Shown here: positions 17,408 to 24,984 of the stretch, one piece after another
Layout of the letters: every line of letters starts with the position of its first letter
How positions within the stretch are numbered: the stretch's first letter is position 1
DNA from: UBA1359 sp029570385
GTDB lineage: Bacteria > Patescibacteriota > Patescibacteriia > Patescibacteriales > Patescibacteriaceae
Length of the DNA: 64,000 nt
Direction of reading: 5' to 3'
NCBI GenBank assembly: GCA_035351315.1
Contig: DAOPVX010000002.1
Location: forward strand, 1 to 64,000
Translations under genes and position numbers: made by a program
The notes under the pieces: model-generated
Seen by the model: only the letters and a program-made list of their open reading frames with translations
The model's database searches: none
What the model was told of the DNA's origin: nothing

Positions 17408-18760
17408 ATGTCGGACCAACCGACTAAAAATTTTAAAATCGCCTATTCCGACGAAACTGGCGTCTCTACCGACCAGATTGATTTTGTTAAACAAAGTGAT
17501 GTCGGCGTCGGCATTGAGGCTGGTCAGTATATTTACACCATGCCTAAGGCTTTTCGGTTTGGACCAAAAGTTAAAACAAACAACAAGGTTGGAATTTTGG
17601 TTATGGTGGCCGGGTTGATTTTGTTTGTTGGTTTAGTTTACGTCGGTTATTTAATGCTTAGCAAGAAGCCGATTTTTAGCTTTCGGCCGGTGGCTTCTGA
17701 CAATAATCCAACCCCCATTAGTGTAGACAATCAAGCGCCGACCACAACGACCACCACTGAACCAATAACAGAGGTCGCGATTGATTTAAGTGATCCTGAA
17801 CAAGCTTATTTGCAGTTGCGTTTAAAATTAGATCAAGCAGCCACATTAGAAGAGTATTTGAATTCTTTTATCGCCGGTGCCAGCCAAAATAAGGCCTATC
17901 AATTAGCTGAACAGACCATTGGCTTAGACGCTTTATCAGATAGTCAAAAATCCAGTACACTCAGTATTAGTAAATCAATGTTGGTACCGCTGTCATCAGC
18001 TGATCAAATCACCAAGGATATTAGCGGTGACCGGGCAGTATTAACTATCACTAAAGCCGATACTGGCCGGATTGCCATCGTGACGATGTTGCTGGAAAAC
18101 GATCAATGGAAGTTTGATGACGAGCATTGGCAGGATGCTGTTAATTTATCCGTTAGTACCACTACTGATAATTTAATAATACCATCTTCTTCTAGCAGCA
18201 CTATTGATCTAGTTGAAGAGTTTTCCTTAGACGCTGATACTGATCAAGACGGATTGACCGATAAAGAAGAAATAATTCTAGGCACTAAGATTGACCAAGC
18301 CGATAGTGATAATGATGGCTATGATGATCTAACTGAATTGCGGGCTGGCTATAATCCAGCTGGTAGTGGTAAGATTACCAATAATAGCGGTTTAAAGGTG
18401 GTTAAACAAGGTCGTTGGTCAACCATAGTACCAGCCGCTTGGACTAGCCAATTGGGTCGTGATGAATCGGCTATTTTCCGAACTGACGATGGTCATTTTA
18501 TCCAAGCAGTTATCCTCACCAAAAAGAATGGCCAAGATTTGGCTGATTGGTATCAGGAAATTTTTACTGGTCAGACTGCTGATGTGGTTAATGTTGGTCG
18601 TAATCAGCTAGCTATCAGTCTGGACGGGCTAACTTATTATATTGGTCGACCGGATTTAAATTATTTAGTCAGTTTAACCTATAATCCTGAAACCACTAAG
18701 TTATTGAGTTACAGCAATATTTTTCGTTTAGCGGCCGATAATATGACACTTAGTGATTAA
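17408..18760 (+). CDS. Membrane-anchored protein with TSP3-like repeats and a C-terminal globular domain
   Basis: A 450-residue protein of unknown function. A polar N-terminal segment of about 55 residues precedes one transmembrane helix near 60-82 (VGILVMVAGLILFVGLVYVG). A Thr-rich linker follows, then a helical domain (about 120-260). The calcium-type repeat at 275-320 reads DTDQDGLTDKEE and DSDNDGYDDLTE, closing with RAGYNPAGSGK as in the preceding gene. The last 120 residues (from VVKQGRWSTIVPAAW) form an alpha/beta domain that recalls PsbP-like or DUF-type surface modules, but I cannot name it. It starts 25 bases after the previous stop and ends 2 bases before ybeY. Confidence 0.7.
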   Translation: MSDQPTKNFKIAYSDETGVSTDQIDFVKQSDVGVGIEAGQYIYTMPKAFRFGPKVKTNNKVGILVMVAGLILFVGLVYVGYLMLSKKPIFSFRPVASDNNPTPISVDNQAPTTTTTTEPITEVAIDLSDPEQAYLQLRLKLDQAATLEEYLNSFIAGASQNKAYQLAEQTIGLDALSDSQKSSTLSISKSMLVPLSSADQITKDISGDRAVLTITKADTGRIAIVTMLLENDQWKFDDEHWQDAVNLSVSTTTDNLIIPSSSSSTIDLVEEFSLDADTDQDGLTDKEEIILGTKIDQADSDNDGYDDLTELRAGYNPAGSGKITNNSGLKVVKQGRWSTIVPAAWTSQLGRDESAIFRTDDGHFIQAVILTKKNGQDLADWYQEIFTGQTADVVNVGRNQLAISLDGLTYYIGRPDLNYLVSLTYNPETTKLLSYSNIFRLAADNMTLSD

Positions 18761-18762
18761 AC

Positions 18763-19170
18763 ATGGTAACAGCTTGTAATTTAACTAAACAGAATATTGA
18801 CCTAGACCGTTGGCAAAAGATTAGTCAGTTATTTTTACAAGAACAACAAGCAGATGGTGATATTAGTCTAGTTCTAGTTGGCGATCGGCGTATTCGGCAT
18901 TTAAATAATCAGTACCGGCATCGTGACCAGACAACCGATGTCTTATCCTTTACTGGCGATGGCGACGGACAATTAGGCGAGATTATGGTTAATTATCAGC
19001 AAATTACCCGTCAGGCCCGGCGTTTCGGTCACTCAACTTGGCGAGAATTAATTTTTATTACCACTCACGGGATTTTGCATTTATTAGGCTATGATGATGA
19101 TACTGATGGTGGCTGGCAAGTTATGGAGAAAATAAGTCAAGAATTCGTTGAGAAATATAAAATATGTTGA
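18763..19170 (+). CDS. ybeY: Endoribonuclease YbeY with altered metal motif
   Basis: A 135-residue zinc-dependent RNase that takes part in 16S rRNA 3'-end maturation and ribosome quality control. The family core is visible: LNNQYRHRDQTTDVLSF, GEIMVNY and the metal motif HGILHLLGYDD. In the usual motif H-G-x-L-H-L-x-G-Y-D-H the last histidine is the third zinc ligand; here that position is Asp. The remaining two His and the TDVLSF segment are normal, so the gene looks functional, with an Asp ligand or a shifted one. It overlaps dgkA by 7 bases. Confidence 0.88.
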   Translation: MVTACNLTKQNIDLDRWQKISQLFLQEQQADGDISLVLVGDRRIRHLNNQYRHRDQTTDVLSFTGDGDGQLGEIMVNYQQITRQARRFGHSTWRELIFITTHGILHLLGYDDDTDGGWQVMEKISQEFVEKYKIC

Positions 19171-19544
19171 GTTATCGTCGTTTATTAAAAAGTTTTCGTT
19201 ACGCCCGCCACGGTTTATGGCAGGTTGCCAAAGAGGAGCAGAATTTTGCCATTGAATTAACGATTGGCGTTAGTGCGATAATTTTGGCCGGCCTGTTGAA
19301 ATTTGCTTTGTGGGAATGGGCGATTCTATCATTAACTATCGGTTTTGTCTTAATTACCGAATTGTTTAATAGCGCCGTGGAGAGAATTAGTGATTTATTA
19401 AAACCGCGGCTGGATATTTATGTCAAAGAGATTAAGGATATTATGGCCGCCGCGGTTTTCTTGGCCGCTGGTTTATCAGTTATTGTTGGATTAATATTAT
19501 TTTTGCCCCATTTGATTAAACTATTAATCACTATATTTCAATAA
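19164..19544 (+). CDS. dgkA: Diacylglycerol/undecaprenol kinase
   Basis: A 126-residue integral membrane kinase. In Gram-positive-type bacteria this family phosphorylates undecaprenol to regenerate the lipid carrier for peptidoglycan and glycopolymer synthesis. Three transmembrane helices are evident (about 30-50, 52-72, 96-120). The catalytic and metal-binding segment ELFNSAVERISDLLKP and the following KEIKDIMAAAVFLAA match the E-x-x-N-T-A-x-E-x-x-x-D and K-D-x-A-A-A-A-V motifs. It sits between ybeY and ftsA and overlaps ybeY, which suggests coupled translation. Its product would serve the LCP and GT2 glycan pathway encoded elsewhere in the window. Confidence 0.9.
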   Translation: MLSYRRLLKSFRYARHGLWQVAKEEQNFAIELTIGVSAIILAGLLKFALWEWAILSLTIGFVLITELFNSAVERISDLLKPRLDIYVKEIKDIMAAAVFLAAGLSVIVGLILFLPHLIKLLITIFQ

Positions 19545-19549
19545 AGCCT

Positions 19550-20803
19550 ATGCGCGATCAAACATTAGTGGCCGGATTGGATATCGGCTCTACGGAAATT
19601 AGACTAGTTGTCGGTCAGACCACTGGCGGGCAACTGCAAATTATTGGCGCGGTGTCTGCTCCGGCGGCAGGTATTAGCAAGGGGATTGTCAATAATATTG
19701 AGGAGGTTGCTTCTTCGGTCATGGCTTGTCTAGAAAAATCAGAACGCTTGATTGGCGTCCGAGTTGATAGTGTTTATATCGGTGTTAGCGCCCCTAGTTT
19801 GAAGTGTGAGCGCAGTAAGGGCGTGGTGGCGATTAACCAAATGAATAATGAAATTACTGATGATGATGTTACTCGAGTCATTGAGGCCGCTCAAGCTTTA
19901 TCGTTGCCGGCTAATTATGAAGTTCTGCATGTTATCCCCATTAAATATCGGGTTGACAATCAAGATGATGTTAAGAATCCGGTTGGTATGTCGGGTATCC
20001 GTTTGGAGGTTGAGGTTTTAATTATCCAGTCTTTGACCAATCAAATTCGTAATATGACCAAGGCGATTGAACAGGCTGGCCTGTCAATTGTTAGTCCGGT
20101 TTTAGCGCCGCTAGCGGCGGCCGAGGCTGTGGTCAGCGCTCGGTCCAAAGAGCTGGGGGTTGCTTTAGTTAATATTGGATCGCTAACCACTAGTTTGGCT
20201 GTTTTTGAAGAAGGGCAATTATTGCATGCCGCCATTCTGCCGATTGGCTCCGATCATATTACTGCCGATATTGCCATTGGTTTGCGCTGTTCTATTAATT
20301 TGGCCGAAAAGATTAAGCTAGAATTTGGCCAAGCCAATCCGGAGAAAATTGATAAAGATGACGAGGTTGATATTACGCCGCTTATTTCTCCAGATAACGA
20401 AGTTGATGAGCCGATGACCGTATCTATGAAGTATCTGTCGGGTATTATTGAAGCGCGAGTCAGTGAGATTTTTCATAAAGTTGATGCCGAATTAAAAAAG
20501 ATTAATCGTTCCGGCATGTTACCGGCCGGTGTCGTTCTTTTGGGTGGCGGTGCTAAGTTGGCTGGGTTAACCGATTTAGCTAAAAAGAATTTGCGTTTAC
20601 CGGTCTGTTTGGGAGCTAATCGCAATATCACTGCCGTCATTGACAAGGTTAATGATTTGAGTTATTTGACTGCTCTGGGCTTAGTGGCCTGGGGTGATCA
20701 TTATGATTTTTTAACCGATAACGATTCAGTTAGCAGCGGATTTAAGCCTAAGCAGGTGATTAAGCGAGCCAAAGATTGGTTTGGGTCGTTATTTTTAAAG
20801 TAG
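19550..20803 (+). CDS. ftsA: Cell division protein FtsA
   Basis: An actin-like ATPase of 417 residues that tethers FtsZ filaments to the membrane. The phosphate-1 motif GLDIGSTEIRLVVG, the SHS2 region with GVSAPSLKCERSKGVV, VNIGSLTTSLAVFEEG and the adenosine motif VVLLGGGAKLAGL are all present. The C-terminal helix VIKRAKDWFGSLFLK is a typical amphipathic membrane-targeting sequence. It begins 5 bases after dgkA and precedes ftsZ by 83 bases, with a separate ftsZ promoter between them. Confidence 0.95.
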   Translation: MRDQTLVAGLDIGSTEIRLVVGQTTGGQLQIIGAVSAPAAGISKGIVNNIEEVASSVMACLEKSERLIGVRVDSVYIGVSAPSLKCERSKGVVAINQMNNEITDDDVTRVIEAAQALSLPANYEVLHVIPIKYRVDNQDDVKNPVGMSGIRLEVEVLIIQSLTNQIRNMTKAIEQAGLSIVSPVLAPLAAAEAVVSARSKELGVALVNIGSLTTSLAVFEEGQLLHAAILPIGSDHITADIAIGLRCSINLAEKIKLEFGQANPEKIDKDDEVDITPLISPDNEVDEPMTVSMKYLSGIIEARVSEIFHKVDAELKKINRSGMLPAGVVLLGGGAKLAGLTDLAKKNLRLPVCLGANRNITAVIDKVNDLSYLTALGLVAWGDHYDFLTDNDSVSSGFKPKQVIKRAKDWFGSLFLK

Positions 20804-20809
20804 TTTTTC

Positions 20810-20838
20810 TTGATTTTTTTAGCCAGATAATTTACAAT
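20810..20838 (+). promoter_or_regulatory. Candidate ftsZ promoter
   Basis: TTGATT at 20810-20815, a 17-base spacer and TACAAT at 20833-20838. The start codon is at 20887, giving a leader of about 42 bases. It would allow ftsZ to be expressed above the level of ftsA. Confidence 0.5.
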
Positions 20839-20886
20839 CAAAGCAAACATACTATTTAATTTTATAGCTCGTTAGCTAATATTCTT

Positions 20887-22095
20887 ATGACAGAAATCAA
20901 GCCAGCAGTTGAGGCGCCAGCCAAAATTAAAGTTGTCGGTGTCGGCGGTTCCGGCGGCAACGCCATTAACCGCATGATTGAGGGCGGTATCAAGGGTGTG
21001 GAATTTATCGTTATTAATACCGATATTCAGGATTTGAATTATAATAAAGCTCCAATCAAGATTCACATTGGAAAAACAGTTACCAAAGGTCTTGGCGCTG
21101 GTATGAATCCCGATTTGGGCCGCGATGCTGCAGCCGAATCGCAAAATGAAATTCGTGACGCCCTCAAGGGGGCTGATATGGTTTTTGTTACCTGCGGTTT
21201 GGGCGGTGGCACCGGTACCGGCGCTTCGCCGGTCGTGGCCGAACTGGCTCACGATCTCGGTGCTTTGACTATTGCTGTCGTCACTAAGCCATTTACTTTT
21301 GAGGGGGCCCAGCGGCGCAAGATTGCTGAACGCGGACAAGCCGAATTAACTGACAAAGTTGATGCTGTTATTACTATCCCTAATGATCGTATTTTTCAGG
21401 TAATTGATAAAAAAACGACTATTCTGGAAGCCTTCGGTATTGTTGACGATATTTTGCGGCAAGGTGTTCAGGGAATTTCGGAGATAATCAATGTTCCCGC
21501 TTTAATTAATGTTGATTTTGCTGATGTTAAGTCAATCATGATGAATGCTGGTAGCGCTTTAATGGGTATCGGTCAAGCTTCTGGTGAAAATCGCGCCATT
21601 GAAGCCGCTAAAGCCGCTATTAATTCGCCATTATTAGAGATGTCGATTGATGGCGCCAAGGGTGTTTTATTTACAATTACTGGCGGGCCCAGTTTGGCTT
21701 TAGATGAAATTCATGAAGCCGCCAAAATTATTACTAATTCGGTTGATGAGGAAGCGCGAATAATCTTTGGCACCTCGGTAGACAACAATTTTAAAGACGA
21801 GGTGCGGATTACAGTGATTGCTACCGGTTTTGATAGTCGTTCAGCTAGTAATGACAATCAAGCTATCGGCAAGAGCTACAATCATTTTTATAAGCCGACG
21901 ACTTTTGTTGAAAAAGGACAAGATGATGATGCCAATGAAGAAGTAAAAGAAAACCGTAAAGGATTGATGTCGGCTCTTAAAAAGGCGCAATCAGAACCGG
22001 CTCGCCAGCCAACGCCGCCAGCTGCTTCCAGTTCCCCTGTCGACGAAGATGACGACTTAAGTATCCCGACTTTTATCCGCAAAAAGTTATTATAA
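20887..22095 (+). CDS. ftsZ: Cell division GTPase FtsZ
   Basis: A tubulin-like GTPase of 402 residues that forms the division ring. The nucleotide site shows VGVGGSGGNAINRM near the start and the tubulin signature GGGTGTGASPVVAELA. The T7 loop (INVDFADVKSIM) that completes the catalytic site in the next subunit is intact. After a variable linker (about 330-385) the C-terminal peptide DDLSIPTFIRKKLL matches the conserved tail that binds FtsA. A strong terminator follows 20 bases after the stop. Confidence 0.97.
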   Translation: MTEIKPAVEAPAKIKVVGVGGSGGNAINRMIEGGIKGVEFIVINTDIQDLNYNKAPIKIHIGKTVTKGLGAGMNPDLGRDAAAESQNEIRDALKGADMVFVTCGLGGGTGTGASPVVAELAHDLGALTIAVVTKPFTFEGAQRRKIAERGQAELTDKVDAVITIPNDRIFQVIDKKTTILEAFGIVDDILRQGVQGISEIINVPALINVDFADVKSIMMNAGSALMGIGQASGENRAIEAAKAAINSPLLEMSIDGAKGVLFTITGGPSLALDEIHEAAKIITNSVDEEARIIFGTSVDNNFKDEVRITVIATGFDSRSASNDNQAIGKSYNHFYKPTTFVEKGQDDDANEEVKENRKGLMSALKKAQSEPARQPTPPAASSSPVDEDDDLSIPTFIRKKLL

Positions 22096-22114
22096 AATGA
22101 ATAAAAATTGTGCA

Positions 22115-22160
22115 CAAAAAATGCCGCTCATTATTGGGCGGCATTTTTTATTATTTTTTA
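22115..22160 (+). terminator. Intrinsic terminator after ftsZ
   Basis: Stem 22116-22125 (AAAAATGCCG) pairs with 22139-22148 around a 13-base loop and is followed by a T-rich tract. It separates the division genes from the nrd operon. Confidence 0.85.
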
Positions 22161-22176
22161 GCTATTTTTTTAGCTC

Positions 22177-22204
22177 TTGCTGGCTTTGGAAAAAGTGCTA
22201 TAAT
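22177..22204 (+). promoter_or_regulatory. Promoter of the nrdR-nrdD-nrdG operon
   Basis: TTGCTG at 22177-22182, a 16-base spacer and a consensus TATAAT at 22199-22204, preceded by TG in the extended -10 position. Transcription should start near 22211, just ahead of two NrdR-box-like sites. Confidence 0.7.
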
Positions 22205-22217
22205 GAGAGCATCAGAT

Positions 22218-22264
22218 AACTACATTTTGTGGAGAAACAACTTAGTGAGGCACAATATGTAGTT
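22218..22264 (+). promoter_or_regulatory. Pair of NrdR-box-like sites
   Basis: AACTACATTTTGTG at 22218-22231 and CACAATATGTAGTT at 22251-22264 are reverse complements of each other with one mismatch. Each resembles the NrdR box (consensus near ACACwATATwTwGTGT). Their centres are 33 bases apart, close to three helical turns, similar to the paired-box spacing known for NrdR operators. They lie just downstream of the predicted transcription start, so NrdR would repress its own operon. Confidence 0.7.
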
Positions 22265-22277
22265 TTAGCCAAAAATC

Positions 22278-22733
22278 ATGAAATGTCCGATTTGTTATCA
22301 TTCTGAGACCAAGGTAGTAGACTCGCGAGTCGCCAGCGATGGCTTGTCGATCCGCCGCCGCCGCGAATGTTTAAAATGCGGTTTTCGTTTTTCCACTTAT
22401 GAGGAAACTGAGATTTTAGATTTATTAGTGATTAAACGAGATGGTCGCAAGGAGGTTTATAGTCGGGATAAGATGATTTCTGGCTTGCGTAAAGCCACTG
22501 AGAAAAGGCCGATTAATAGCGATCAGTTCAAACAACTGGTTAACTTAATTGAGCGCGATATTCAGGCGGCTCGTCAGCCCGAGATTAACAGCCAAGATAT
22601 TGGCCGTATCGTTATGAAACAGCTCAAAAAAATTGATAAAGTTGCCTATATTCGTTTTGCTAGCGTTTATTCCGATTTTGAATTGCAAGATTTAAGCCAA
22701 GAGCTGAATCGGCTGCTTAAGTTAAAAAAGTAA
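22278..22733 (+). CDS. nrdR: Transcriptional repressor NrdR
   Basis: A 151-residue repressor of ribonucleotide reductase genes that senses ATP/dATP. The N-terminal zinc ribbon has Cys3, Cys6, Cys31 and Cys34 (MKCPICYHSETKVVDSR ... CLKCGFRFSTYEE). The ATP-cone domain begins at about residue 50 (VIKRDGRKEVYSRDKM). It is the first gene of an operon with nrdD, a glycyl-radical fragment and nrdG, and the paired boxes in its leader point to autoregulation. Confidence 0.95.
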   Translation: MKCPICYHSETKVVDSRVASDGLSIRRRRECLKCGFRFSTYEETEILDLLVIKRDGRKEVYSRDKMISGLRKATEKRPINSDQFKQLVNLIERDIQAARQPEINSQDIGRIVMKQLKKIDKVAYIRFASVYSDFELQDLSQELNRLLKLKK

Positions 22734-22745
22734 CCTGCATCATCT

Positions 22746-24788
22746 ATGAGTCAAGGTATTAGCAAGATTTGTAAACGCTCCGGAGAAATCGTTGATTTTG
22801 ATCAGAGCAAGATTACCAACGCTATTAATAAAGCAATGTCCGCCGTCGGTCAACCCGACAAAGCCAAGGCCGAAATTATTTCCAATGAGGTGGTTAAATT
22901 AATCAACCAAAAATTTCATGAACGAAGTATTCCGGCGGTTGAAGAAATCCAAGATATTGTTGAGGAAGTTTTGATTAACAATCGTTTAATCAAGGTTGCT
23001 AAATCTTATATTCTGTATCGCGACCAGCATGCTCGTTTGCGTAACTTGTCCCTGATGATTGATTCGGAGAAAATCATGGATGATTATTTAAAACAAACTG
23101 ATTGGCGGGTCAAGGAGAATTCTAATATGAGTTTCAGCTTACAGGGATTAAATAATCACCTGGCCTCAATTATTTCATCAACTTATTGGCTGAATAAGGT
23201 TTATAATGCGCCGATTCGTGAAGCTCATCAAAATGGTGATTTTCATCTGCATGACCTACAAATTTTAGCGGCCTATTGCGCTGGTTGGGATATTAAAGAT
23301 TTATTATTAAAGGGTTTCGGCGGCGTTAGCGGCAAGGTTGAATCTCGTCCGCCTAAACATTTTAGAACCGCTTTAGGCCAGATTACTAATTTCTTTTATA
23401 CTGTCCAGGGCGAAGTGGCCGGCGCTCAAGCTTTTTCCAATTTTGACACCTATTTGGCGCCATTTATTCGCTACGATAAATTAACTTATACCGAAGTTAA
23501 ACAGGCCATGCAGGAGTTTATTTATAATGTTAATGTGCCGACTCGGGTTGGTTTTCAGACGCCCTTTACCAATATTACTATGGATCTAAAACCGTCCAAG
23601 GCAATGGGTGAAGAAAATGTTATTATTGGCGGCGAACTTAAAGAAGAGCGTTATCGTGATTTTCAGCCGGAGATTGATATGTTAAATATTGCTTTTGCCG
23701 AATTGATGATGGAAGGCGATGCCAAGGGGCGGGTCTTTTCTTTTCCGATTCCCACCTATAATTTAACCAAAGATTTTCAATGGGATTCGCCTGTAGCCAA
23801 TAAGATTTTTGAAATGACGCGCAAGTATGGCATTCCTTATTTCTCCAATTTTATCAATTCTGATATGGATCCGGATGATGCGCGGTCAATGTGTTGTCGA
23901 TTACGATTGGACAATCGTGAACTGCGCAAACGCGGTGGCGGTTTGTTTGGCGCCAATCCATTAACTGGTTCTATCGGCGTGGTGACTATTAATTTGCCGC
24001 GTATTGGCTATCTCAGTCAGACTAAAGAAGAGTTTTTCCAAAGACTGGGTAATCTAATGCGACTGGCTCAAGAGAGTCTGGAAACTAAGCGGGAGATTAT
24101 TGAAAAATTAACTGAAGGCGGTCTTTATCCGTATGCCCGCTATTATTTGGCTAGCATCAAAGAGCGGTTTGGCGGTTATTGGAACAATCATTTCGGTACT
24201 ATCGGTTTAATCGGTATGAATGAAGCCTTAATCAATTTTGCGCCGATTGCTAATAGCATTGCCAGCCCGGCTGGCCACCAGTTTGCTGAAGAGATTCTGG
24301 AATTTATGCGCGAAACTTTAGGTAAATTTCAAGAAGAAACCAATCATTTATATAATTTAGAAGCCACCCCGGCCGAGGGTACTTCTCGGCGCTTAGCGCG
24401 GTTAGATCGTGATCTTTACCCCAATATCAAGGTAGCCAATAATGATAAAATTGACCAGGCGCCATTTTACACCAATTCAACTCAATTACCAGTCAATTTT
24501 ACCAATGATATTTTTGAAGCTTTGGAGCTACAGGATAGTTTGCAGACCAAATATACTGGCGGGACAGTTCTTCATTTTTTCTTAGGTGAATCATTGCCCA
24601 GCGCTTCAGCAGTGCGGACCTTAGTGCGCAAGGTGGCGGAGAATTATCATTTACCCTATTTTACTATTACCCCGACCTTTTCTATCTGCCCCAAGCACGG
24701 TTATATTGCCGGTGAGCATTTTTATTGTCCCAAATGTGATGAGGAGATTGGTTTTCACCCCGAACCAGCCTTGGCCGAGATGGCCTGA
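22746..24788 (+). CDS. nrdD: Anaerobic ribonucleoside-triphosphate reductase, large part (lacks glycyl-radical domain)
   Basis: A class III ribonucleotide reductase of 680 residues that makes dNTPs without oxygen. An ATP-cone occupies residues 1-95. The barrel follows with GDFHLHDLQILAAYCAGWD and MCCRLRLDNRELRKRGGG, holding the likely catalytic cysteines near residues 179 and 382. The C-terminus carries the zinc site CPKHGYIAGEHFYCPKC. The protein stops at EPALAEMA and contains no R-V-x-G-Y glycyl-radical loop. That segment is encoded as a separate small gene in another frame 29 bases downstream, so the active enzyme is presumably a two-chain complex. Confidence 0.93.
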   Translation: MSQGISKICKRSGEIVDFDQSKITNAINKAMSAVGQPDKAKAEIISNEVVKLINQKFHERSIPAVEEIQDIVEEVLINNRLIKVAKSYILYRDQHARLRNLSLMIDSEKIMDDYLKQTDWRVKENSNMSFSLQGLNNHLASIISSTYWLNKVYNAPIREAHQNGDFHLHDLQILAAYCAGWDIKDLLLKGFGGVSGKVESRPPKHFRTALGQITNFFYTVQGEVAGAQAFSNFDTYLAPFIRYDKLTYTEVKQAMQEFIYNVNVPTRVGFQTPFTNITMDLKPSKAMGEENVIIGGELKEERYRDFQPEIDMLNIAFAELMMEGDAKGRVFSFPIPTYNLTKDFQWDSPVANKIFEMTRKYGIPYFSNFINSDMDPDDARSMCCRLRLDNRELRKRGGGLFGANPLTGSIGVVTINLPRIGYLSQTKEEFFQRLGNLMRLAQESLETKREIIEKLTEGGLYPYARYYLASIKERFGGYWNNHFGTIGLIGMNEALINFAPIANSIASPAGHQFAEEILEFMRETLGKFQEETNHLYNLEATPAEGTSRRLARLDRDLYPNIKVANNDKIDQAPFYTNSTQLPVNFTNDIFEALELQDSLQTKYTGGTVLHFFLGESLPSASAVRTLVRKVAENYHLPYFTITPTFSICPKHGYIAGEHFYCPKCDEEIGFHPEPALAEMA

Positions 24789-24817
24789 TTAATTTGTTTA
24801 TTAATTTTTTAATCCCC

Positions 24818-24982
24818 ATGCTTATGTCTCCCTTAGAAACCAAACGCACCCCTTGTGAGGTTTACAGTCGTGTTACTGGTTATTTGCGGCCAGTTAAACA
24901 ATGGAATGATGCCAAACAAGCCGAATTTGCTAATCGTCAAACTTTTATTGCTGAAGGCGAGAGTGATAGCTGCGGTTGCTAA
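24818..24982 (+). CDS. Stand-alone glycyl-radical domain of anaerobic RNR
   Basis: A 54-residue protein that contains what is normally the C-terminal end of NrdD: CEVYSRVTGYLRPVKQWND followed by AKQAEFANRQTF. The glycine of RVTGY is the expected radical site, set by NrdG. It ends in a Cys-rich tail (SDSCGC). The gene is in a different frame from nrdD, and 29 AT-rich bases separate the nrdD stop from the first ATG (24818; another ATG lies at 24824). A TTG at 24794 in the same frame is less likely. nrdG begins 2 bases after its stop. The large NrdD has no radical loop of its own, so this is the missing half and not a spare copy. Confidence 0.85.
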   Translation: MLMSPLETKRTPCEVYSRVTGYLRPVKQWNDAKQAEFANRQTFIAEGESDSCGC

Positions 24983-24984
24983 CT

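Noticed and set aside
8201..18760. A complete type IV secretion or conjugation operon
   Set aside because: Only pilin-like N-terminal modules are present; no ATPase, core-complex or relaxase gene was seen.
24788..24825. A sequencing frameshift that artificially splits nrdD
   Set aside because: The interval between the nrdD stop and the next ATG is AT-rich and does not read as NrdD linker in any frame, and both parts have clean ends. It looks like two genes, although reads should be checked.
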